Shown in pieces: positions 28,967-40,766 of a DNA stretch of 64,000 nt (positions are counted from its first letter, which is position 1; the number at the start of each line of letters is the position of its first letter). The notes below the pieces were generated by a model. That model saw only the letters and a program-made list of their open reading frames with translations. It was not told the origin of the DNA and made no database searches. A program made the position numbers and the translations under genes. Source of the stretch: an uncultured Polaribacter sp. (lineage in GTDB: Bacteria > Bacteroidota > Bacteroidia > Flavobacteriales > Flavobacteriaceae); contig CALSME010000001.1 of the NCBI GenBank assembly GCA_943787375.1, forward strand, positions 134,001 through 198,000, in the 5' to 3' direction.

Positions 28967-30348
28967 TGGGAAAAACATTATTTGATAAAGTTTGGGATGC
29001 TCATGTGGTTGATGTTATTGAAAATGGACCACAGGTATTGTATATCGATAAGCATTTAATTCATGAAGTAACAAGTCCTCAGGCTTTTAATGAGTTAGAA
29101 AGTCGAGGAATTCCGGTAGCAAGACCTGATAAAATTGTGGCTACAGCAGATCACAATACCCCAACATTAAATCAGCATTTGCCTGTAAAAGATCTGTTGT
29201 CTAGAAATCAATTAGAACAACTTACTAAAAACTGTGCCAAAAATAAGATTACTTTATATGGTTTAGGTCATGAGAATAACGGAATTGTTCACGTGATTGC
29301 CCCAGAATTAGGGTTTACTCAACCTGGCATGACTATGGTTTGTGGAGATTCTCATACATCAACACATGGTGCTTTTGGTACCATTGCTTTTGGAATTGGA
29401 ACCAGTCAAGTAGCGCAAGTATTTGCAAGCCAATGTTTGCTGTTAGAAAAACCAAAAAGTTTGCGAGTAAATGTCAACGGAAAATTAGCAAAAGGGGTAT
29501 TGCCAAAAGATGTTATTCTGTATATTATTTCTAAATTGGGAACCAATTCTGGAACCGGATATTTTTGTGAATATGCGGGAAATGTTTTTGAAGAAATGTC
29601 TATGGAAGGTAGAATGACCGTTTGTAATATGAGTATTGAAATGGGCGCAAGAGGAGGAATGATTGCTCCAGACGAAACCACTTTTGAATATGTAAAAGGA
29701 AGAGAATTTGCACCCAAAGGAGCTGCATTTGACCAGAAAGTTGCTGCATGGAAAACACTTCCTACAGATGCTGATGCCATTTTTGACCAAGAATATTCAA
29801 TAAATGCGGAAGACATTGGCCCCATGATTACCTATGGTACCAATCCAGGAATGGGAATTAAGATTACAGAAAACATCCCAGAATTAGAGGATGCCTCGTT
29901 TGAGAAATCATTAGCATATATGAATTTCAAAAAAGGAGAATCGCTTATTAATAAGGCCATTAATTATGTTTTTATTGGAAGTTGTACCAACTCTAGAATT
30001 GAAGATTTTAGAATTGCAGCCGCTTTTGTGAAAGGAAAAAAGAAAGCTGATAATGTAAATGCTTGGTTGGTTCCAGGTTCGCAGAAAGTAGCAAAGCAAA
30101 TAGAAGCAGAAGGATTAAAAGCTATTTTTGAAGCTGCTGGTTTTACATTAAGGCAGCCCGGATGTTCTGCCTGTTTGGCAATGAATGATGATAAAATTCC
30201 ACAAGGTGAATATTGTGTTTCTACTTCAAACAGAAACTTTGAAGGGAGACAAGGGCAAGGAGCTAGAACTATTTTGGCAAGTCCATTGGTAGCTGCAGCT
30301 ACCGCAATAGAAGGAAGAATTGTAGATATTACAAAACAGATAAACTAA
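28966..30348 (+). CDS. leuC: 3-isopropylmalate dehydratase large subunit
   Basis: Aconitase-family subunit that isomerises 2- to 3-isopropylmalate with LeuD. 460 residues. [13 protein letters not shown], the [4Fe-4S] cysteine in GSCTNSR and the pair in CSACLAMN are present. Start overlaps the leuA stop by one base, and its own stop overlaps the leuD ATG the same way, indicating tight translational coupling. Confidence 0.96.
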   Translation: MGKTLFDKVWDAHVVDVIENGPQVLYIDKHLIHEVTSPQAFNELESRGIPVARPDKIVATADHNTPTLNQHLPVKDLLSRNQLEQLTKNCAKNKITLYGLGHENNGIVHVIAPELGFTQPGMTMVCGDSHTSTHGAFGTIAFGIGTSQVAQVFASQCLLLEKPKSLRVNVNGKLAKGVLPKDVILYIISKLGTNSGTGYFCEYAGNVFEEMSMEGRMTVCNMSIEMGARGGMIAPDETTFEYVKGREFAPKGAAFDQKVAAWKTLPTDADAIFDQEYSINAEDIGPMITYGTNPGMGIKITENIPELEDASFEKSLAYMNFKKGESLINKAINYVFIGSCTNSRIEDFRIAAAFVKGKKKADNVNAWLVPGSQKVAKQIEAEGLKAIFEAAGFTLRQPGCSACLAMNDDKIPQGEYCVSTSNRNFEGRQGQGARTILASPLVAAATAIEGRIVDITKQIN

Positions 30349-30926
30349 TGGAGAAATTTATACAATTAACATCGACAGCGATTCCTTTAGAAACGGAGAA
30401 TGTAGATACAGATCAAATAATTCCAGCACGTTTTTTAAAAGCAACTGATAAATTAGGATTTGGGGACAATGTTTTTAGAGATTGGCGTTTCCACAAAGAT
30501 GGAAGTCTTAATGAAAGTTTTCCATTAAATAAGTCTATCTATGGTGGAAGTATATTAGTAGCTGGAAACAATTTTGGTTGTGGTTCTAGTAGAGAACATG
30601 CAGCCTGGGCATTGGCAGGCTATGGTTTTAAAGTGATTGTAAGTAGTTTTTTTGCAGATATTTTTAAAGGAAACGCACTAAATAATGGTGTATTGCCGAT
30701 ACAAGTTTCCGAAATATTTTTGAAAGATTTATTAGATAAAATTCAAGCAGACCCTACATTAGAGATCAATATAGACTTAGAAAATCAATCTATCTCCTAT
30801 GTCAATGGAGAAGAAGCATTTGAAATAGACGCATATAAAAAAGTCTGTTTGATCAACGGATATGATGATATTGATTTTTTAATCAGTAAAAAAGATAAAA
30901 TTAACGCCTTTGAGGCAACACGATAA
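30348..30926 (+). CDS. leuD: 3-isopropylmalate dehydratase small subunit
   Basis: 192 residues, the swivel domain partner of Leu[15 protein letters not shown] near the N-terminus and [14 protein letters not shown] (about residues 77-90) are family hallmarks. It is followed after 5 bases by leuB. Confidence 0.96.
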   Translation: MEKFIQLTSTAIPLETENVDTDQIIPARFLKATDKLGFGDNVFRDWRFHKDGSLNESFPLNKSIYGGSILVAGNNFGCGSSREHAAWALAGYGFKVIVSSFFADIFKGNALNNGVLPIQVSEIFLKDLLDKIQADPTLEINIDLENQSISYVNGEEAFEIDAYKKVCLINGYDDIDFLISKKDKINAFEATR

Positions 30927-30931
30927 ATGTT

Positions 30932-32048
30932 ATGAAATTTAATATTGCAGTAATTCCTGGAGACGGGATTGGCCCAGAGGTAATCAATCAAGCAAAAAAA
31001 GCGCTCAACGCAGTTGCAAACACGTTCAATCATGTTTTTATTTATAAAGAAGCGCAGATGGGAGCTTGTGCAATTGATGCAACAGGAAACCCGTTACCAG
31101 ACAATACACTAAAGATTTGTAAAGATTCAGATGCCATATTGTTTGGTGCTATCGGAGATCCAAAGTATGATAATGATCCAACAGCAAAAGTAAGACCAGA
31201 GCAGGGGTTATTAAAATTACGAAAAGAATTAGGATTGTTTTGTAACATAAGACCCGTAAAAGCTTACGAACAACTCATCGACAATTCTCCCTTAAAAAGA
31301 GAAATTATTTCTGGTACTGACATTTCTATCTTTAGAGAATTAACAGGCGGAATTTATTTTGGAATAAAGGAGTTAAGTGAAGACGGTACTGTTGCTTTTG
31401 ATGGTTGCTCTTATTCAGTAACTGAAATTTCAAGAATTGCGCATTTCGCATTTAAATCAGCACAAAACAGGAGAAAAAAAGTAACCTCTAGTTGACAAGG
31501 CAAATGTATTAGAAACATCACGTTTGTGGAGAAAAACAGTTACAGAAATTGCTAAAGAATACAAAGATGTTACCCTAGAATTTCTATTTGTAGACAATGC
31601 TGCAATGCAAATGATTTTAAATCCCAAACAATTTGATGTCATTCTTACCGAAAACCTTTTTGGAGATATTATTTCTGACGAAGCTAGTGTTATCGGGGGG
31701 TCTATTGGGCTACTTGCATCGTCCTCTATTGGAAGTGAAAACGCACTTTTTGAGCCTATACACGGTTCATTTCCACAAGCAACAGGTAAGGATATTGCCA
31801 ATCCTTTGGCGTCTATTTTATCGGCAGCCATGTTGTTAGAGCATTTAGGTTTGTATGATGAAGCAGAAGCTGTAGAAAATGCCGTTGAAAAATCCCTAGA
31901 ATTATCAATTGTTACTGGAGATTTAAATCCTGAAAAATCCTTTTCGACTTCTAAAGTGGGAGATTTTATTGCAGATTACATTGAACATCCAGATGATAGT
32001 AATCATAATTTTCAAAACATTCACATGGGGCAAAGTACCATTATCTAA
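30932..32048 (+). pseudogene. leuB: 3-isopropylmalate dehydrogenase, frameshifted
   Basis: LeuB oxidises and decarboxylates 3-isopropylmalate. The first 185 codons (30932 on) encode a normal N-terminal half with VIPGDGIGPEV, GAIGDPKYD and RELTGGIYFG, ending in AQNRRKKVT. The frame then meets TGA at 31493. Skipping one base between 31485 and 31490 restores [19 protein letters not shown] and the rest ([31 protein letters not shown]), ending at 32048, for about 371 residues in all, a normal length. So a single inserted base separates two intact halves. It may be a true inactivating mutation, which would make the strain a leucine auxotroph, or a sequencing error. All other pathway genes look intact. 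Confidence 0.85.
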
Positions 32049-32077
32049 ATCATAAAAGACAAACTCGTTACACTTCT

Positions 32078-32137
32078 ATGAACAGAAAAACGATCCATAT
32101 TATTTCAATGATTCTCATCGTAATTCTTACGACATGA
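32078..32137 (+). CDS. Ile/Leu/Val-rich leader peptide before ilvD
   Basis: A 19-residue peptide MNRKTIHIISMILIVILTT from ATG 32078 to TGA 32135. It has six Ile, two Leu, one Val and three Thr codons, so nine of the 19 residues are branched-chain. It lies 29 bases after leuB and 27 bases before a strong hairpin-plus-U-tract, the classic layout of an ilv attenuator. Too short for routine gene calling. Confidence 0.75.
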   Translation: MNRKTIHIISMILIVILTT

Positions 32138-32164
32138 TCTTGAAGTGCTCTTTATAATTTTTAT

Positions 32165-32196
32165 AAAAAACCTTCCAAATCTTCGGAAGGTTTTTT
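32165..32196 (+). terminator. ilv attenuator terminator
   Basis: A 12-bp perfect inverted repeat AAAAAACCTTCC / GGAAGGTTTTTT with an 8-base spacer, ending in six T residues. It follows the leader peptide and lies 169 bases before ilvD. It would separate leu from ilv transcription unless read through. A second AAAAAACC at 32227-32234 could pair with the GGTTTTTT arm as an alternative. The remaining gap to ilvD (32197-32365) holds no gene that I can support. Confidence 0.85.
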
Positions 32197-32365
32197 ACGA
32201 AAATAATTCAAAAGTTGGGTGTCATATAAAAAACCATTTAAAGTGTTGTTTGTGAGTGTTTTAATTGGTTTATATGGGACGTGAATTTAGCTTTTTTAAT
32301 TATGAAATATTCAACAATAACACAGAAACATAGTAATTTAGTCAACAAATTGAAGCATTTAATAA

Positions 32366-34048
32366 ATGGAATTGAATAAACATAGCAAAAGATTAACACA
32401 AGATGAATCTCAGCCTGCATCACAAGCCATGTTGTATGCCGTAGGGTTGTCTGACGAAGACATGAACAAAGCGCAAGTTGGTATTGCAAGTACAGGTTAT
32501 GATGGGAATCCATGTAACATGCACTTAAACAATTTGGCAGCAGAAGTAAAAGTAGAATCTAAGATTGCAGGTTTAGTTGGTTTAGGTTTTAATACGATAG
32601 GAGTTTCAGATGGTATTTCGATGGGAACATCGGGAATGAATTATTCGTTGGCCTCTAGAGATATCATTGCCGACTCTATTGAGACCGTAATGAATGCACA
32701 AAGTTATGATGGATTAATTTCTGTCGTTGGTTGTGATAAAAACATGCCAGGAGCCGTAATCGCCATGTTGCGATTGAACAGACCTTCCATTATGATGTAT
32801 GGAGGAACGATCGCATCTGGAAATTATAAAGGAAAAAAACTGAATATTGTTTCTGCATTTGAAGCCTTAGGTCAAAAAGTAGCAGGAGAAATCGAAGAAG
32901 AAGAATACCGAGAAATTATAAAAAGAGCCATTCCAGGAGCTGGTGCGTGTGGAGGTATGTATACTGCAAACACAATGGCTTCTGCCATAGAGTGTATGGG
33001 GTTTGCATTGCCTTACAACTCATCAATACCTGCAGAAAACCCAAATAAACTATCAGAAGCAGAAAGAACAGCATTGGCCATTAAGAACTTATTGGTATTG
33101 GATTTAAAACCTTTAGACATTATTTCTAAGAAATCCATCGAAAATGCCATTGCAATTGTAAATGCATTGGGAGGTTCTACAAATGCAGTCTTACATTTTT
33201 TAGCAATTGCACATGCAGCAGATATCGACTTTACTTTATCAGATTTTCAAAAAGTGAGTGATCGAACTCCATTAATTGCCGATTTAAAACCATCGGGAAA
33301 ATATTTGATGGAAGATGTTCATGGGGTAGGTGGAACGCCAGCAGTCATGAAATATTTGTTAGATAACGGATATTTACACGGTGAATGCTTAACCGTTACT
33401 GGAAAAACATTGGCTGAGAACTTAGCACATGTGGAAGCATTGACTTTTGAGGAAGACGCTCAAGATGTCATTTATCCAAAAGACAAGGCGCTTAAATCTT
33501 CAGGAAATATTCAAATATTATATGGAAACCTTGCCGACGAGGGAGCTGTGGCAAAAATTTCTGGAAATGAAGGCTTACTCTTTGAAGGAAAAGCAGTGGT
33601 GTATGATGGAGAACAAGCTGCCAATACGGGAATATCAAAAGGAGAAGTCTCTAGAGGCGATGTGGTGGTTATTCGGTATGTAGGCCCCAAAGGAGGACCC
33701 GGAATGCCAGAAATGTTAAAACCAACATCCTTAATTATGGGAGCTGGTTTAGGAAAATCGGTAGCATTAATTACCGATGGTCGTTTTTCTGGAGGAACCC
33801 ATGGTTTTGTCGTAGGACACATTACACCAGAAGCACAGTCAGGAGGAACCATTGCACTTCTAGAAACAGGAGATATGATTCGAATTAGTGCAGAAAATAA
33901 CACCATTAACGTGTTGCTTTCGGAAGAGGAATTAGCCGCTAGAAAAGCAAATTGGATTGCACCCGCATTAAAACATAAAAAAGGAATCTTATACAAATAT
34001 GCAAAAGTAGTTGCGTCCGCTTCAAAAGGATGTATTACAGATGCTTAA
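32366..34048 (+). CDS. ilvD: Dihydroxy-acid dehydratase
   Basis: Fe-S dehydratase that makes 2-keto acids of valine and isoleucine synthesis. 560 residues. [14 protein letters not shown] and [16 protein letters not shown] carry cluster cysteines; [23 protein letters not shown] and the GHITPEA motif are family signatures. First gene of the ilv part, after the leader/attenuator. Confidence 0.97.
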   Translation: MELNKHSKRLTQDESQPASQAMLYAVGLSDEDMNKAQVGIASTGYDGNPCNMHLNNLAAEVKVESKIAGLVGLGFNTIGVSDGISMGTSGMNYSLASRDIIADSIETVMNAQSYDGLISVVGCDKNMPGAVIAMLRLNRPSIMMYGGTIASGNYKGKKLNIVSAFEALGQKVAGEIEEEEYREIIKRAIPGAGACGGMYTANTMASAIECMGFALPYNSSIPAENPNKLSEAERTALAIKNLLVLDLKPLDIISKKSIENAIAIVNALGGSTNAVLHFLAIAHAADIDFTLSDFQKVSDRTPLIADLKPSGKYLMEDVHGVGGTPAVMKYLLDNGYLHGECLTVTGKTLAENLAHVEALTFEEDAQDVIYPKDKALKSSGNIQILYGNLADEGAVAKISGNEGLLFEGKAVVYDGEQAANTGISKGEVSRGDVVVIRYVGPKGGPGMPEMLKPTSLIMGAGLGKSVALITDGRFSGGTHGFVVGHITPEAQSGGTIALLETGDMIRISAENNTINVLLSEEELAARKANWIAPALKHKKGILYKYAKVVASASKGCITDA

Positions 34049-34097
34049 AATATAATAGGTCATTTCTGTGAAAGCAGAAAGCTAAAAAAAATAACAT

Positions 34098-35831
34098 ATG
34101 GAAACTCAAACCATCAAAAATAAAGAAACAGATTTAACAGTTACCGAAAGAATTTCAGGTAGCGAAGCCATTGTTCGTTGTTTAATCGCAGAAGGAGTAA
34201 AGGTTTTGTACGGGTATCCTGGCGGTGCAATTATGCCTGTTTATGATGAATTGTATAAATATCAAGACAAAATACACCATGTGTTAACACGTCATGAGCA
34301 AGGTGCTACCCATTCAGCACAAGGGTATGCAAGAATTTCAGGAGAGATAGGTGTAGCGATTGCAACTTCTGGACCTGGAGCCACCAATTTAATTACTGGA
34401 ATAGCAGACGCGCAAATAGATTCTACTCCAATGATTTGTATTACAGGGCAAGTACCTTCTCATTTATTGGGAAGTGATGCTTTTCAAGAAACAGATATTG
34501 TCGGTATTTCTTCTCCTGTGACAAAATGGAATTGTCAAGTAACAAAAGCATCACAAATCCCAGAAGCGATTGCCAAAGCATTTTTCATCGCAAAAAGCGG
34601 AAGACCTGGGCCTGTTTTGGTTGATATTACCAAAGATGCACAGTTTGAAGAGTTTGATTTTTCTTACCAAAAATGTACGAAAGTAAGAAGTTATGTGCCT
34701 GTTCCAAAAACAGTATCAGGTACTTTGGAAGCGGCAGCAAAACTGATTAACGGAGCTAAAAAACCAATGATTATTTGGGGACAAGGCGTTGTTTTAAGTG
34801 AAGCAGAAGAAGCCTTTAAAGCCTTTGTAGAAAAATCAGGAATTCCAGCTGCATGGACCATTTTAGGTGCTTCTGCATTGCCAACTTCACATCGTTTAAA
34901 TGTCGGGATGTTGGGCATGCATGGTAATTATGCACCCAATAAACTCACTAATGAGTGTGATGTGTTGATTGCTATAGGAATGCGTTTTGATGATCGAGTT
35001 ACTGGAGATCTTACCAAATATGCGAAACAAGCAAAAGTGATTCATTTTGAAATTGATCCTTCAGAAATTGATAAAAATGTAAAAACGGATGTTGCTGTTT
35101 TAGGGGATGCGAAAGCAACTTTAACTGCAATTTTACCGCTTATAAATGAGAATACACATACAGCTTGGCATCAAGAATTTAAAGATTTATATGCCATTGA
35201 ATATGAAAAAGTAATCAAAGACGATCTCTATCCAACAAAAGAGGGTTTGACAATGGGTGAAGTGATTCATCAGATAAATGTGCATAGTAATGGAGACGCA
35301 GCTATTGTTACAGATGTTGGTCAACATCAAATGATTGCCTGTCGATATGCCGAATTCAACAAAACAAAAAGTAACATTACCTCGGGTGGTTTAGGAACCA
35401 TGGGGTTTGGACTGCCTGCAGCTATTGGTGCTAAAATGGCCGCGCCAGAGAGAGAAGTGGTTTCCATTTCGGGAGATGGTGGTTATCAAATGACCATTCA
35501 AGAATTAGGGACTATTTTTCAGCAAAAAGCAGCGGTTAAAGTGGTGGTTTTAAACAATGATTTTTTAGGAATGGTACGCCAATGGCAGCAGTTATTTTTT
35601 GACAAACGCTATGCTTCCACAGAAATGATTAATCCAAATTTTGTTGCCATTGCAGAAGGCTATTATTTAAAAGCAAGAAAAGTAACAAAACGAGAAGATT
35701 TAGCAGCAGCAGTAAAAGAAATGATGGAAAGCAAAGAAGCCTATTTTTTAGAAGTTTGTGTAGAAAAAGAAGGAAATGTATTTCCAATGGTTCCCTCCGG
35801 AGCAAGTGTTTCAGACATCCGTTTGTCATAA
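34098..35831 (+). CDS. ilvB: Acetolactate synthase large (catalytic) subunit
   Basis: 577 residues, ThDP-dependent. The N-terminal catalytic Glu is in LTRHEQGATHSAQGYA, the FAD-binding domain is central, and the ThDP motif GDGGYQMTIQELGTIFQQ ends in VVVLNND. It condenses pyruvate with pyruvate or 2-ketobutyrate. The regulatory subunit gene follows after 38 bases. Confidence 0.97.
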   Translation: METQTIKNKETDLTVTERISGSEAIVRCLIAEGVKVLYGYPGGAIMPVYDELYKYQDKIHHVLTRHEQGATHSAQGYARISGEIGVAIATSGPGATNLITGIADAQIDSTPMICITGQVPSHLLGSDAFQETDIVGISSPVTKWNCQVTKASQIPEAIAKAFFIAKSGRPGPVLVDITKDAQFEEFDFSYQKCTKVRSYVPVPKTVSGTLEAAAKLINGAKKPMIIWGQGVVLSEAEEAFKAFVEKSGIPAAWTILGASALPTSHRLNVGMLGMHGNYAPNKLTNECDVLIAIGMRFDDRVTGDLTKYAKQAKVIHFEIDPSEIDKNVKTDVAVLGDAKATLTAILPLINENTHTAWHQEFKDLYAIEYEKVIKDDLYPTKEGLTMGEVIHQINVHSNGDAAIVTDVGQHQMIACRYAEFNKTKSNITSGGLGTMGFGLPAAIGAKMAAPEREVVSISGDGGYQMTIQELGTIFQQKAAVKVVVLNNDFLGMVRQWQQLFFDKRYASTEMINPNFVAIAEGYYLKARKVTKREDLAAAVKEMMESKEAYFLEVCVEKEGNVFPMVPSGASVSDIRLS

Positions 35832-35869
35832 AATAATAGAAAGTATCTAGAAGAAATATTTTAACAAAT

Positions 35870-36397
35870 ATGAGTACAGAAAAACAATTATTTACTATTT
35901 CAGTGTACACCGAAAACAATATTGGTTTATTGAACCGAATCTCCGCAATTTTTCAGCGAAGACACATCAATATCGAAAGTTTAAATACCTCGCCTTCAGA
36001 AATAGAAGGGGTCTCTAAATTTACAATTGTGGTCAATATGACAGATGAAAACATGAAGAAGATCATTGGTCAGATAGAAAAGCAAGTAGAGGTTATTAAG
36101 GCCTATTATCACAAAGACGAAGACACTATTTATCAAGAATCGTGTATTTTTAAAATGCAATCTGATTTGCTTTTTGAAGAAAGACAAATTCAGAATATTA
36201 TTAAAGATAGCAATGCAAGAATCGTTACCGTAAATAAATCCTTTTTTGTGATTGAAAAATCAGGAAGAAAAGAAGAAGTAGATTTAATTTATAAAGAATT
36301 AAAACCTTTTGGAATATTGCAATTTACACGTTCTGGAAGAGTATCTGTATCAAAACAACCCATGGAAATTTCACAAATGCTGACAGCATTCAACTAA
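35870..36397 (+). CDS. ilvN: Acetolactate synthase small (regulatory) subunit
   Basis: 175 residues with an N-terminal ACT domain ([32 protein letters not shown]). A second ACT-like half follows. It is expected to bind valine and inhibit the large subunit. 11 bases separate it from ilvC. Sometimes named ilvH; the symbol reflects function rather than subtype. Confidence 0.93.
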   Translation: MSTEKQLFTISVYTENNIGLLNRISAIFQRRHINIESLNTSPSEIEGVSKFTIVVNMTDENMKKIIGQIEKQVEVIKAYYHKDEDTIYQESCIFKMQSDLLFEERQIQNIIKDSNARIVTVNKSFFVIEKSGRKEEVDLIYKELKPFGILQFTRSGRVSVSKQPMEISQMLTAFN

Positions 36398-36408
36398 AAA
36401 ACGTAAAC

Positions 36409-37887
36409 ATGTCAAATTATTTTAACACATTATCATTAAGAAATCAATTAGAACAACTAGGGAAATGTAGATTTATGGATTCCTCAGAATTTGTAGATGG
36501 CGTTCAAGCATTAAAAGGAAAGAAAATTGTAATTGTTGGTTGTGGTGCACAAGGACTGAACCAAGGATTGAATATGAGAGATTCAGGTTTGAATATTTCA
36601 TATACTTTACGTCAAGCTGCAATTGATCAAAAAAGAGATTCATACCTCAATGCAACCTCAAACGGTTTTACAGTGGGAACCTATGAAGAATTGATTCCTT
36701 CAGCAGATTTAGTATTGAATTTAACGCCAGACAAACAGCATACAAACGTTGTAACAACGATTATGCCGTTAATGAAGAAAAATGCTACGTTAAGCTATTC
36801 TCATGGTTTTAATATTGTAGAAGAAGGAATGCAAATTCGTAAGGACTTAACTGTAATTATGGTTGCACCGAAATGTCCAGGTAGTGAAGTTCGTGAAGAA
36901 TATAAACGTGGTTTTGGAGTGCCTACTCTAATTGCGGTTCACCCTGAGAATGATCCAGAAAATAAAGGTTGGGCACAAGCAAAAGCTTATGCGGTTGCAA
37001 CTGGTGGAGACAGAGCAGGGGTGTTAGCATCCTCTTTTGTAGCCGAAGTAAAGTCCGATTTAATGGGAGAACAAACTATTTTATGTGGTTTGTTACAAAC
37101 AGGAGCGATCTTATCTTTTGATAAAATGGTTGCTGAAGGTATTGATCCAGGATATGCTGCAAAACTCATTCAATATGGTTGGGAAACTACAACAGAAGCG
37201 TTAAAGCATGGTGGAATTACTAATATGATGGATCGTTTATCAAACCCAGCAAAAATTGAAGCATTTCGAATTTCAGAAGAATTAAAAGAGATTATGCGTC
37301 CACTATTCAACAAGCATATGGACGATATTATTTCTGGACATTTTTCAAAAACGATGATGGAAGATTGGGCAAACAATGACAAAAATTTATTGTCTTGGAG
37401 AGCTGCCACTGGAGAAACCGCTTTCGAAAAACAAGCCCTTACAGATCAAGAGATTTCTGAACAAGAATATTTTGACCACGGTACTTTATTAGTAGCTTTT
37501 GTTAGAGCAGGTGTAGAGTTGGCCTTTGAGGCAATGACTGCAGCGGGAATCATTGAGGAATCTGCGTATTATGAATCGTTACATGAAACACCATTAATTG
37601 CAAATACCATTGCACGTAAAAAATTATTTGAAATGAATCGAGTGATTTCTGATACTGCAGAATACGGATGTTATTTATTTGATCATGCCTGTAAGCCGTT
37701 GTTAACAGATTTTATGAAAACAGTAAAAACAAATATTATTGGGAAATCGTTTACAAATGAAAATGGTGTAGACAACCAAGAGTTAATTGCTGTGAATAGC
37801 GCAATCCGAAATCATCCAGTTGAAATCATTGGTGCACAACTAAGAGCTTCAATGACTGCAATGAAAGTAATTACATCAGAAGCATAA
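36409..37887 (+). CDS. ilvC: Ketol-acid reductoisomerase, class II
   Basis: 492 residues, the long class II form with a duplicated C-terminal knotted domain, as in E. coli IlvC. The nucleotide motif [17 protein letters not shown] lies near residues 44-60. [20 protein letters not shown] and the metal-binding Asp/Glu of [11 protein letters not shown] follow. It converts acetohydroxy acids to dihydroxy acids. It is placed directly before ilvA (3 bases). Confidence 0.97.
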   Translation: MSNYFNTLSLRNQLEQLGKCRFMDSSEFVDGVQALKGKKIVIVGCGAQGLNQGLNMRDSGLNISYTLRQAAIDQKRDSYLNATSNGFTVGTYEELIPSADLVLNLTPDKQHTNVVTTIMPLMKKNATLSYSHGFNIVEEGMQIRKDLTVIMVAPKCPGSEVREEYKRGFGVPTLIAVHPENDPENKGWAQAKAYAVATGGDRAGVLASSFVAEVKSDLMGEQTILCGLLQTGAILSFDKMVAEGIDPGYAAKLIQYGWETTTEALKHGGITNMMDRLSNPAKIEAFRISEELKEIMRPLFNKHMDDIISGHFSKTMMEDWANNDKNLLSWRAATGETAFEKQALTDQEISEQEYFDHGTLLVAFVRAGVELAFEAMTAAGIIEESAYYESLHETPLIANTIARKKLFEMNRVISDTAEYGCYLFDHACKPLLTDFMKTVKTNIIGKSFTNENGVDNQELIAVNSAIRNHPVEIIGAQLRASMTAMKVITSEA

Positions 37888-37890
37888 TTA

Positions 37891-39153
37891 ATGCAATCAA
37901 AAAACACCTATTTTCCAAGTTTAGAAAACGTAAAAGCAGCCGCTTCAAATTTAAAAGGAGTGGCTTCTATTACGCCATTGAGCCAAAATGTTCAAAATTC
38001 AAAGAAATTTGGAGCCAATATACTATTTAAAAGAGAAGACTTACAAGTCGTCCGATCTTATAAAATAAGAGGTGCTTATAACAAAATGTCTTCTTTGTCA
38101 ACAGCGCAAAGAGAAAAAGGAATTGTTTGTGCCAGTGCAGGGAATCATGCACAAGGTGTTGCATTATCTTGTAAGTTATTACAGATAAAAGGTACTATTT
38201 ACATGCCTTCACCAACTCCGAATCAGAAGATTGAACAGGTAAAAATGTTCGGTGAAGATTTTATTGAGGTTGTAATTGAAGGGGATACTTTTGATGATGC
38301 TTATCATGCATCCATAGTTGCTTGTGAAGCAGAAGACAAAACATTCATTCATCCTTTTAATGATGAAAAGGTGATTGAAGGGCAAGCAACTGTAGGATTA
38401 GAAATCCTGAATCAAGCTTCAGTAAAAATTGATTACGTTTTTGTAGCAGTAGGAGGTGGAGGTTTGTCGTCAGGCTTATCTGCAGTTTTCAAACACCTAT
38501 CACCCGAAACAAAAATAATCGGAATAGAGCCAGAAGGAGCTCCATCAATGAAGACTTCTATCACTCATAAAAAAGTGATCGCTTTAGATAAGATTGATGC
38601 CTTTATAGATGGTGCTGCTGTAAAAAGAGTCGGCGATTTGAACTTTGATATCTGTTTGCAAAACTTATCCGATATGATTACAATTCCGGAAGGAAAAGTA
38701 TGTCAGACCATTTTAGATCTCTACAACAAAGACGCCATTGTTGTTGAACCAGCAGGAGCGTTAAGTATTGCTGCATTAGATAGCTATGCAGATGAAATTC
38801 GTGGAAAAAATGTTGTTTGCATAGTGAGTGGAAGCAATAATGACATTACTCGAACCGCAGAAATTAAAGAAAGAGCCCTATTGTTTGCTAATTTAAAGCA
38901 TTATTTTATCATTAAATTTCCACAAAGAGCGGGTGCATTGAAAGAATTTTTGGTCGATATTTTAGGACCAAATGATGATATTACTCATTTTGAGTATACC
39001 AAAAAAACCAATAGAGAAAACGGTGCAGCTGTTGTTGGATTGCAATTAAAGTCATCCAGTGACCTAGCTCCTTTGGTTGTAAAAATGAAAGAAAATAATT
39101 TTTATGGTGATTATCTGAACGATAAACCCGATTTATTTCAATTTTTAGTGTAA
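37891..39153 (+). CDS. ilvA: Threonine deaminase (threonine ammonia-lyase)
   Basis: 420 residues. The PLP lysine is in VVRSYKIRGAYNKM (about residue 56), the glycine loop is VAVGGGGLSSGLSA, and a single ACT-like domain lies at residues 330-420 (LKHYFIIKFPQRAGALKEFLVDIL). It makes 2-ketobutyrate from threonine, feeding isoleucine synthesis. Its substrate comes from the thrABC operon 12 kb away. The regulatory domain suggests isoleucine feedback. Confidence 0.95.
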   Translation: MQSKNTYFPSLENVKAAASNLKGVASITPLSQNVQNSKKFGANILFKREDLQVVRSYKIRGAYNKMSSLSTAQREKGIVCASAGNHAQGVALSCKLLQIKGTIYMPSPTPNQKIEQVKMFGEDFIEVVIEGDTFDDAYHASIVACEAEDKTFIHPFNDEKVIEGQATVGLEILNQASVKIDYVFVAVGGGGLSSGLSAVFKHLSPETKIIGIEPEGAPSMKTSITHKKVIALDKIDAFIDGAAVKRVGDLNFDICLQNLSDMITIPEGKVCQTILDLYNKDAIVVEPAGALSIAALDSYADEIRGKNVVCIVSGSNNDITRTAEIKERALLFANLKHYFIIKFPQRAGALKEFLVDILGPNDDITHFEYTKKTNRENGAAVVGLQLKSSSDLAPLVVKMKENNFYGDYLNDKPDLFQFLV

Positions 39154-39186
39154 ATTTAAAACTAATTATAAAATTATATTTAAGCG

Positions 39187-40764
39187 ATGGGAATACCTGA
39201 AAAATATAAAATTACCTCACTATTACATCAAAAAAATTATTTAATAGCTGGAGAATTAAAAAAATGGACCGGTGAAACCGCTGATGTCCTTTCTACAATT
39301 TCGTCAACTCAAGATTACAAACCTACGCTTTTAGGGAGTGTTCCTCAATTAGGAGAAGCACAAGCTCTAGAAGCTTTAGATGCTGCTTGTAATGCCTTTG
39401 ATGAAGGAAAAGGGCTCTGGCCAACAATGAAAGTTGAAGGTAGAATTGCTGCCATGGAAAAATTTGTAGCACAAATGAAAACCAAGCGCGATGAAATTGT
39501 AAAGCTATTAATGTGGGAGATCGGGAAAACATTGCCCGATTCAGAAAAAGAATTTGATAGAACTGTCGAATACATTTACGATACGATAGAGGATTATAAG
39601 CAGATGGATCGAAATTCTGCAAAATTGGAAAAAAACTCAGGAGTTTATGCCCACGTAAGACGAGGACCTTTGGGAGTTGTTTTGTGTTTAGGACCTTATA
39701 ACTATCCATTAAATGAAACTTTTTCCCTGTTAATTCCTGCACTAATTATGGGGAATACTGTTGTTTTCAAACCTGCAAAATATGGAGTACTCCTAATAGC
39801 TCCCTTGTTGGAAGCCTTTGAAAATAGTTTTCCAAAAGGTGTTGTAAATATTATCTACGGTCGAGGAAGAACGTTGGCAACACCCATCATGAAAACGGGT
39901 AAAGTGGATGTTTTGGCTTTAATAGGAAATAGTAAATCGGCCAATGCTTTACAAGCACACCATCCTAGAAAAAATAGATTGCGACAGATATTAGGCTTGG
40001 AAGCTAATAATCCAGCCATTGTTTTAAAAGATGCCGATTTAGATTTGGCAATTAATGAATGTATTGCAGGAGCAATGTCCTTTAATGGGCAGCGTTGCAC
40101 TGCTTTAAAGGTTTTATATGTTCATGAACAAATTGTAGATGAATTTAACAAACGTTTTTCAGAGAAGGTAGATGCCTTAAAATTTGGAAACCCATGGGAA
40201 GAAGGTGTGAAATTAACTCCATTACCAGAAGTAGACAAACCTAGTTATATTCAAGAATTAATTGATGATGCATTGCAGAAAGGTGCAAAAGTCATGAATA
40301 AAAAAGGAGGCGAACATTCTGAAAATTATATATTTCCAGCAGTTTTATATCCTGTAAATAAAGACATGCGTGTTTTTCACGAAGAGCAATTTGGACCGGT
40401 AACTCCAGTAGTTTCCTTTTCTGATATTAATGAACCTCTAGATGATATGGCTGCTTCAAATTACGGACAACAAGTTAGTATTTTTGGAAGTGATGCGAAC
40501 ACTTTAGCACCATTAATTGATACTTTGGTGAATTTAGTTTGTCGTGTAAATTTGAATAGTTCTTGCCAAAGAGGTCCCGATGTATATCCCTTTACGGGAA
40601 GAAAAGATTCTGCAACAGGTACTTTAAGTGTTCATGATGCATTGCGATCCTTTTCAATTAGAACTTTCTTGGCGTCTAAAGATAGCCCCTACAACAATGC
40701 AATTTTACAAGACTTATTAGATAAGAAAGTTTCCAATTTTATAAGTACAGATTATATTTTGTAA
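39187..40764 (+). CDS. gapN: NADP-dependent glyceraldehyde-3-phosphate dehydrogenase (non-phosphorylating)
   Basis: 525 residues, aldehyde dehydrogenase superfamily. [38 protein letters not shown] (catalytic Glu region) and the nucleophile cysteine in [13 protein letters not shown] are present. The GapN assignment comes from overall pattern and QRCTA; another ALDH specificity is possible. It oxidises glyceraldehyde-3-phosphate to 3-phosphoglycerate and yields NADPH, useful for the reductive steps encoded just upstream. It converges with topB, only 2 bases apart. Confidence 0.82.
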   Translation: MGIPEKYKITSLLHQKNYLIAGELKKWTGETADVLSTISSTQDYKPTLLGSVPQLGEAQALEALDAACNAFDEGKGLWPTMKVEGRIAAMEKFVAQMKTKRDEIVKLLMWEIGKTLPDSEKEFDRTVEYIYDTIEDYKQMDRNSAKLEKNSGVYAHVRRGPLGVVLCLGPYNYPLNETFSLLIPALIMGNTVVFKPAKYGVLLIAPLLEAFENSFPKGVVNIIYGRGRTLATPIMKTGKVDVLALIGNSKSANALQAHHPRKNRLRQILGLEANNPAIVLKDADLDLAINECIAGAMSFNGQRCTALKVLYVHEQIVDEFNKRFSEKVDALKFGNPWEEGVKLTPLPEVDKPSYIQELIDDALQKGAKVMNKKGGEHSENYIFPAVLYPVNKDMRVFHEEQFGPVTPVVSFSDINEPLDDMAASNYGQQVSIFGSDANTLAPLIDTLVNLVCRVNLNSSCQRGPDVYPFTGRKDSATGTLSVHDALRSFSIRTFLASKDSPYNNAILQDLLDKKVSNFISTDYIL

Positions 40765-40766
40765 TC

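Noticed and set aside
31470..31495. Programmed +1 frameshift in leuB at the A7 run
   Set aside because: The needed frame has a TAA at 31482, just after the A-run, so slippage there would end translation. The shift must occur later, at a sequence without a known slippery motif. A point insertion is simpler.
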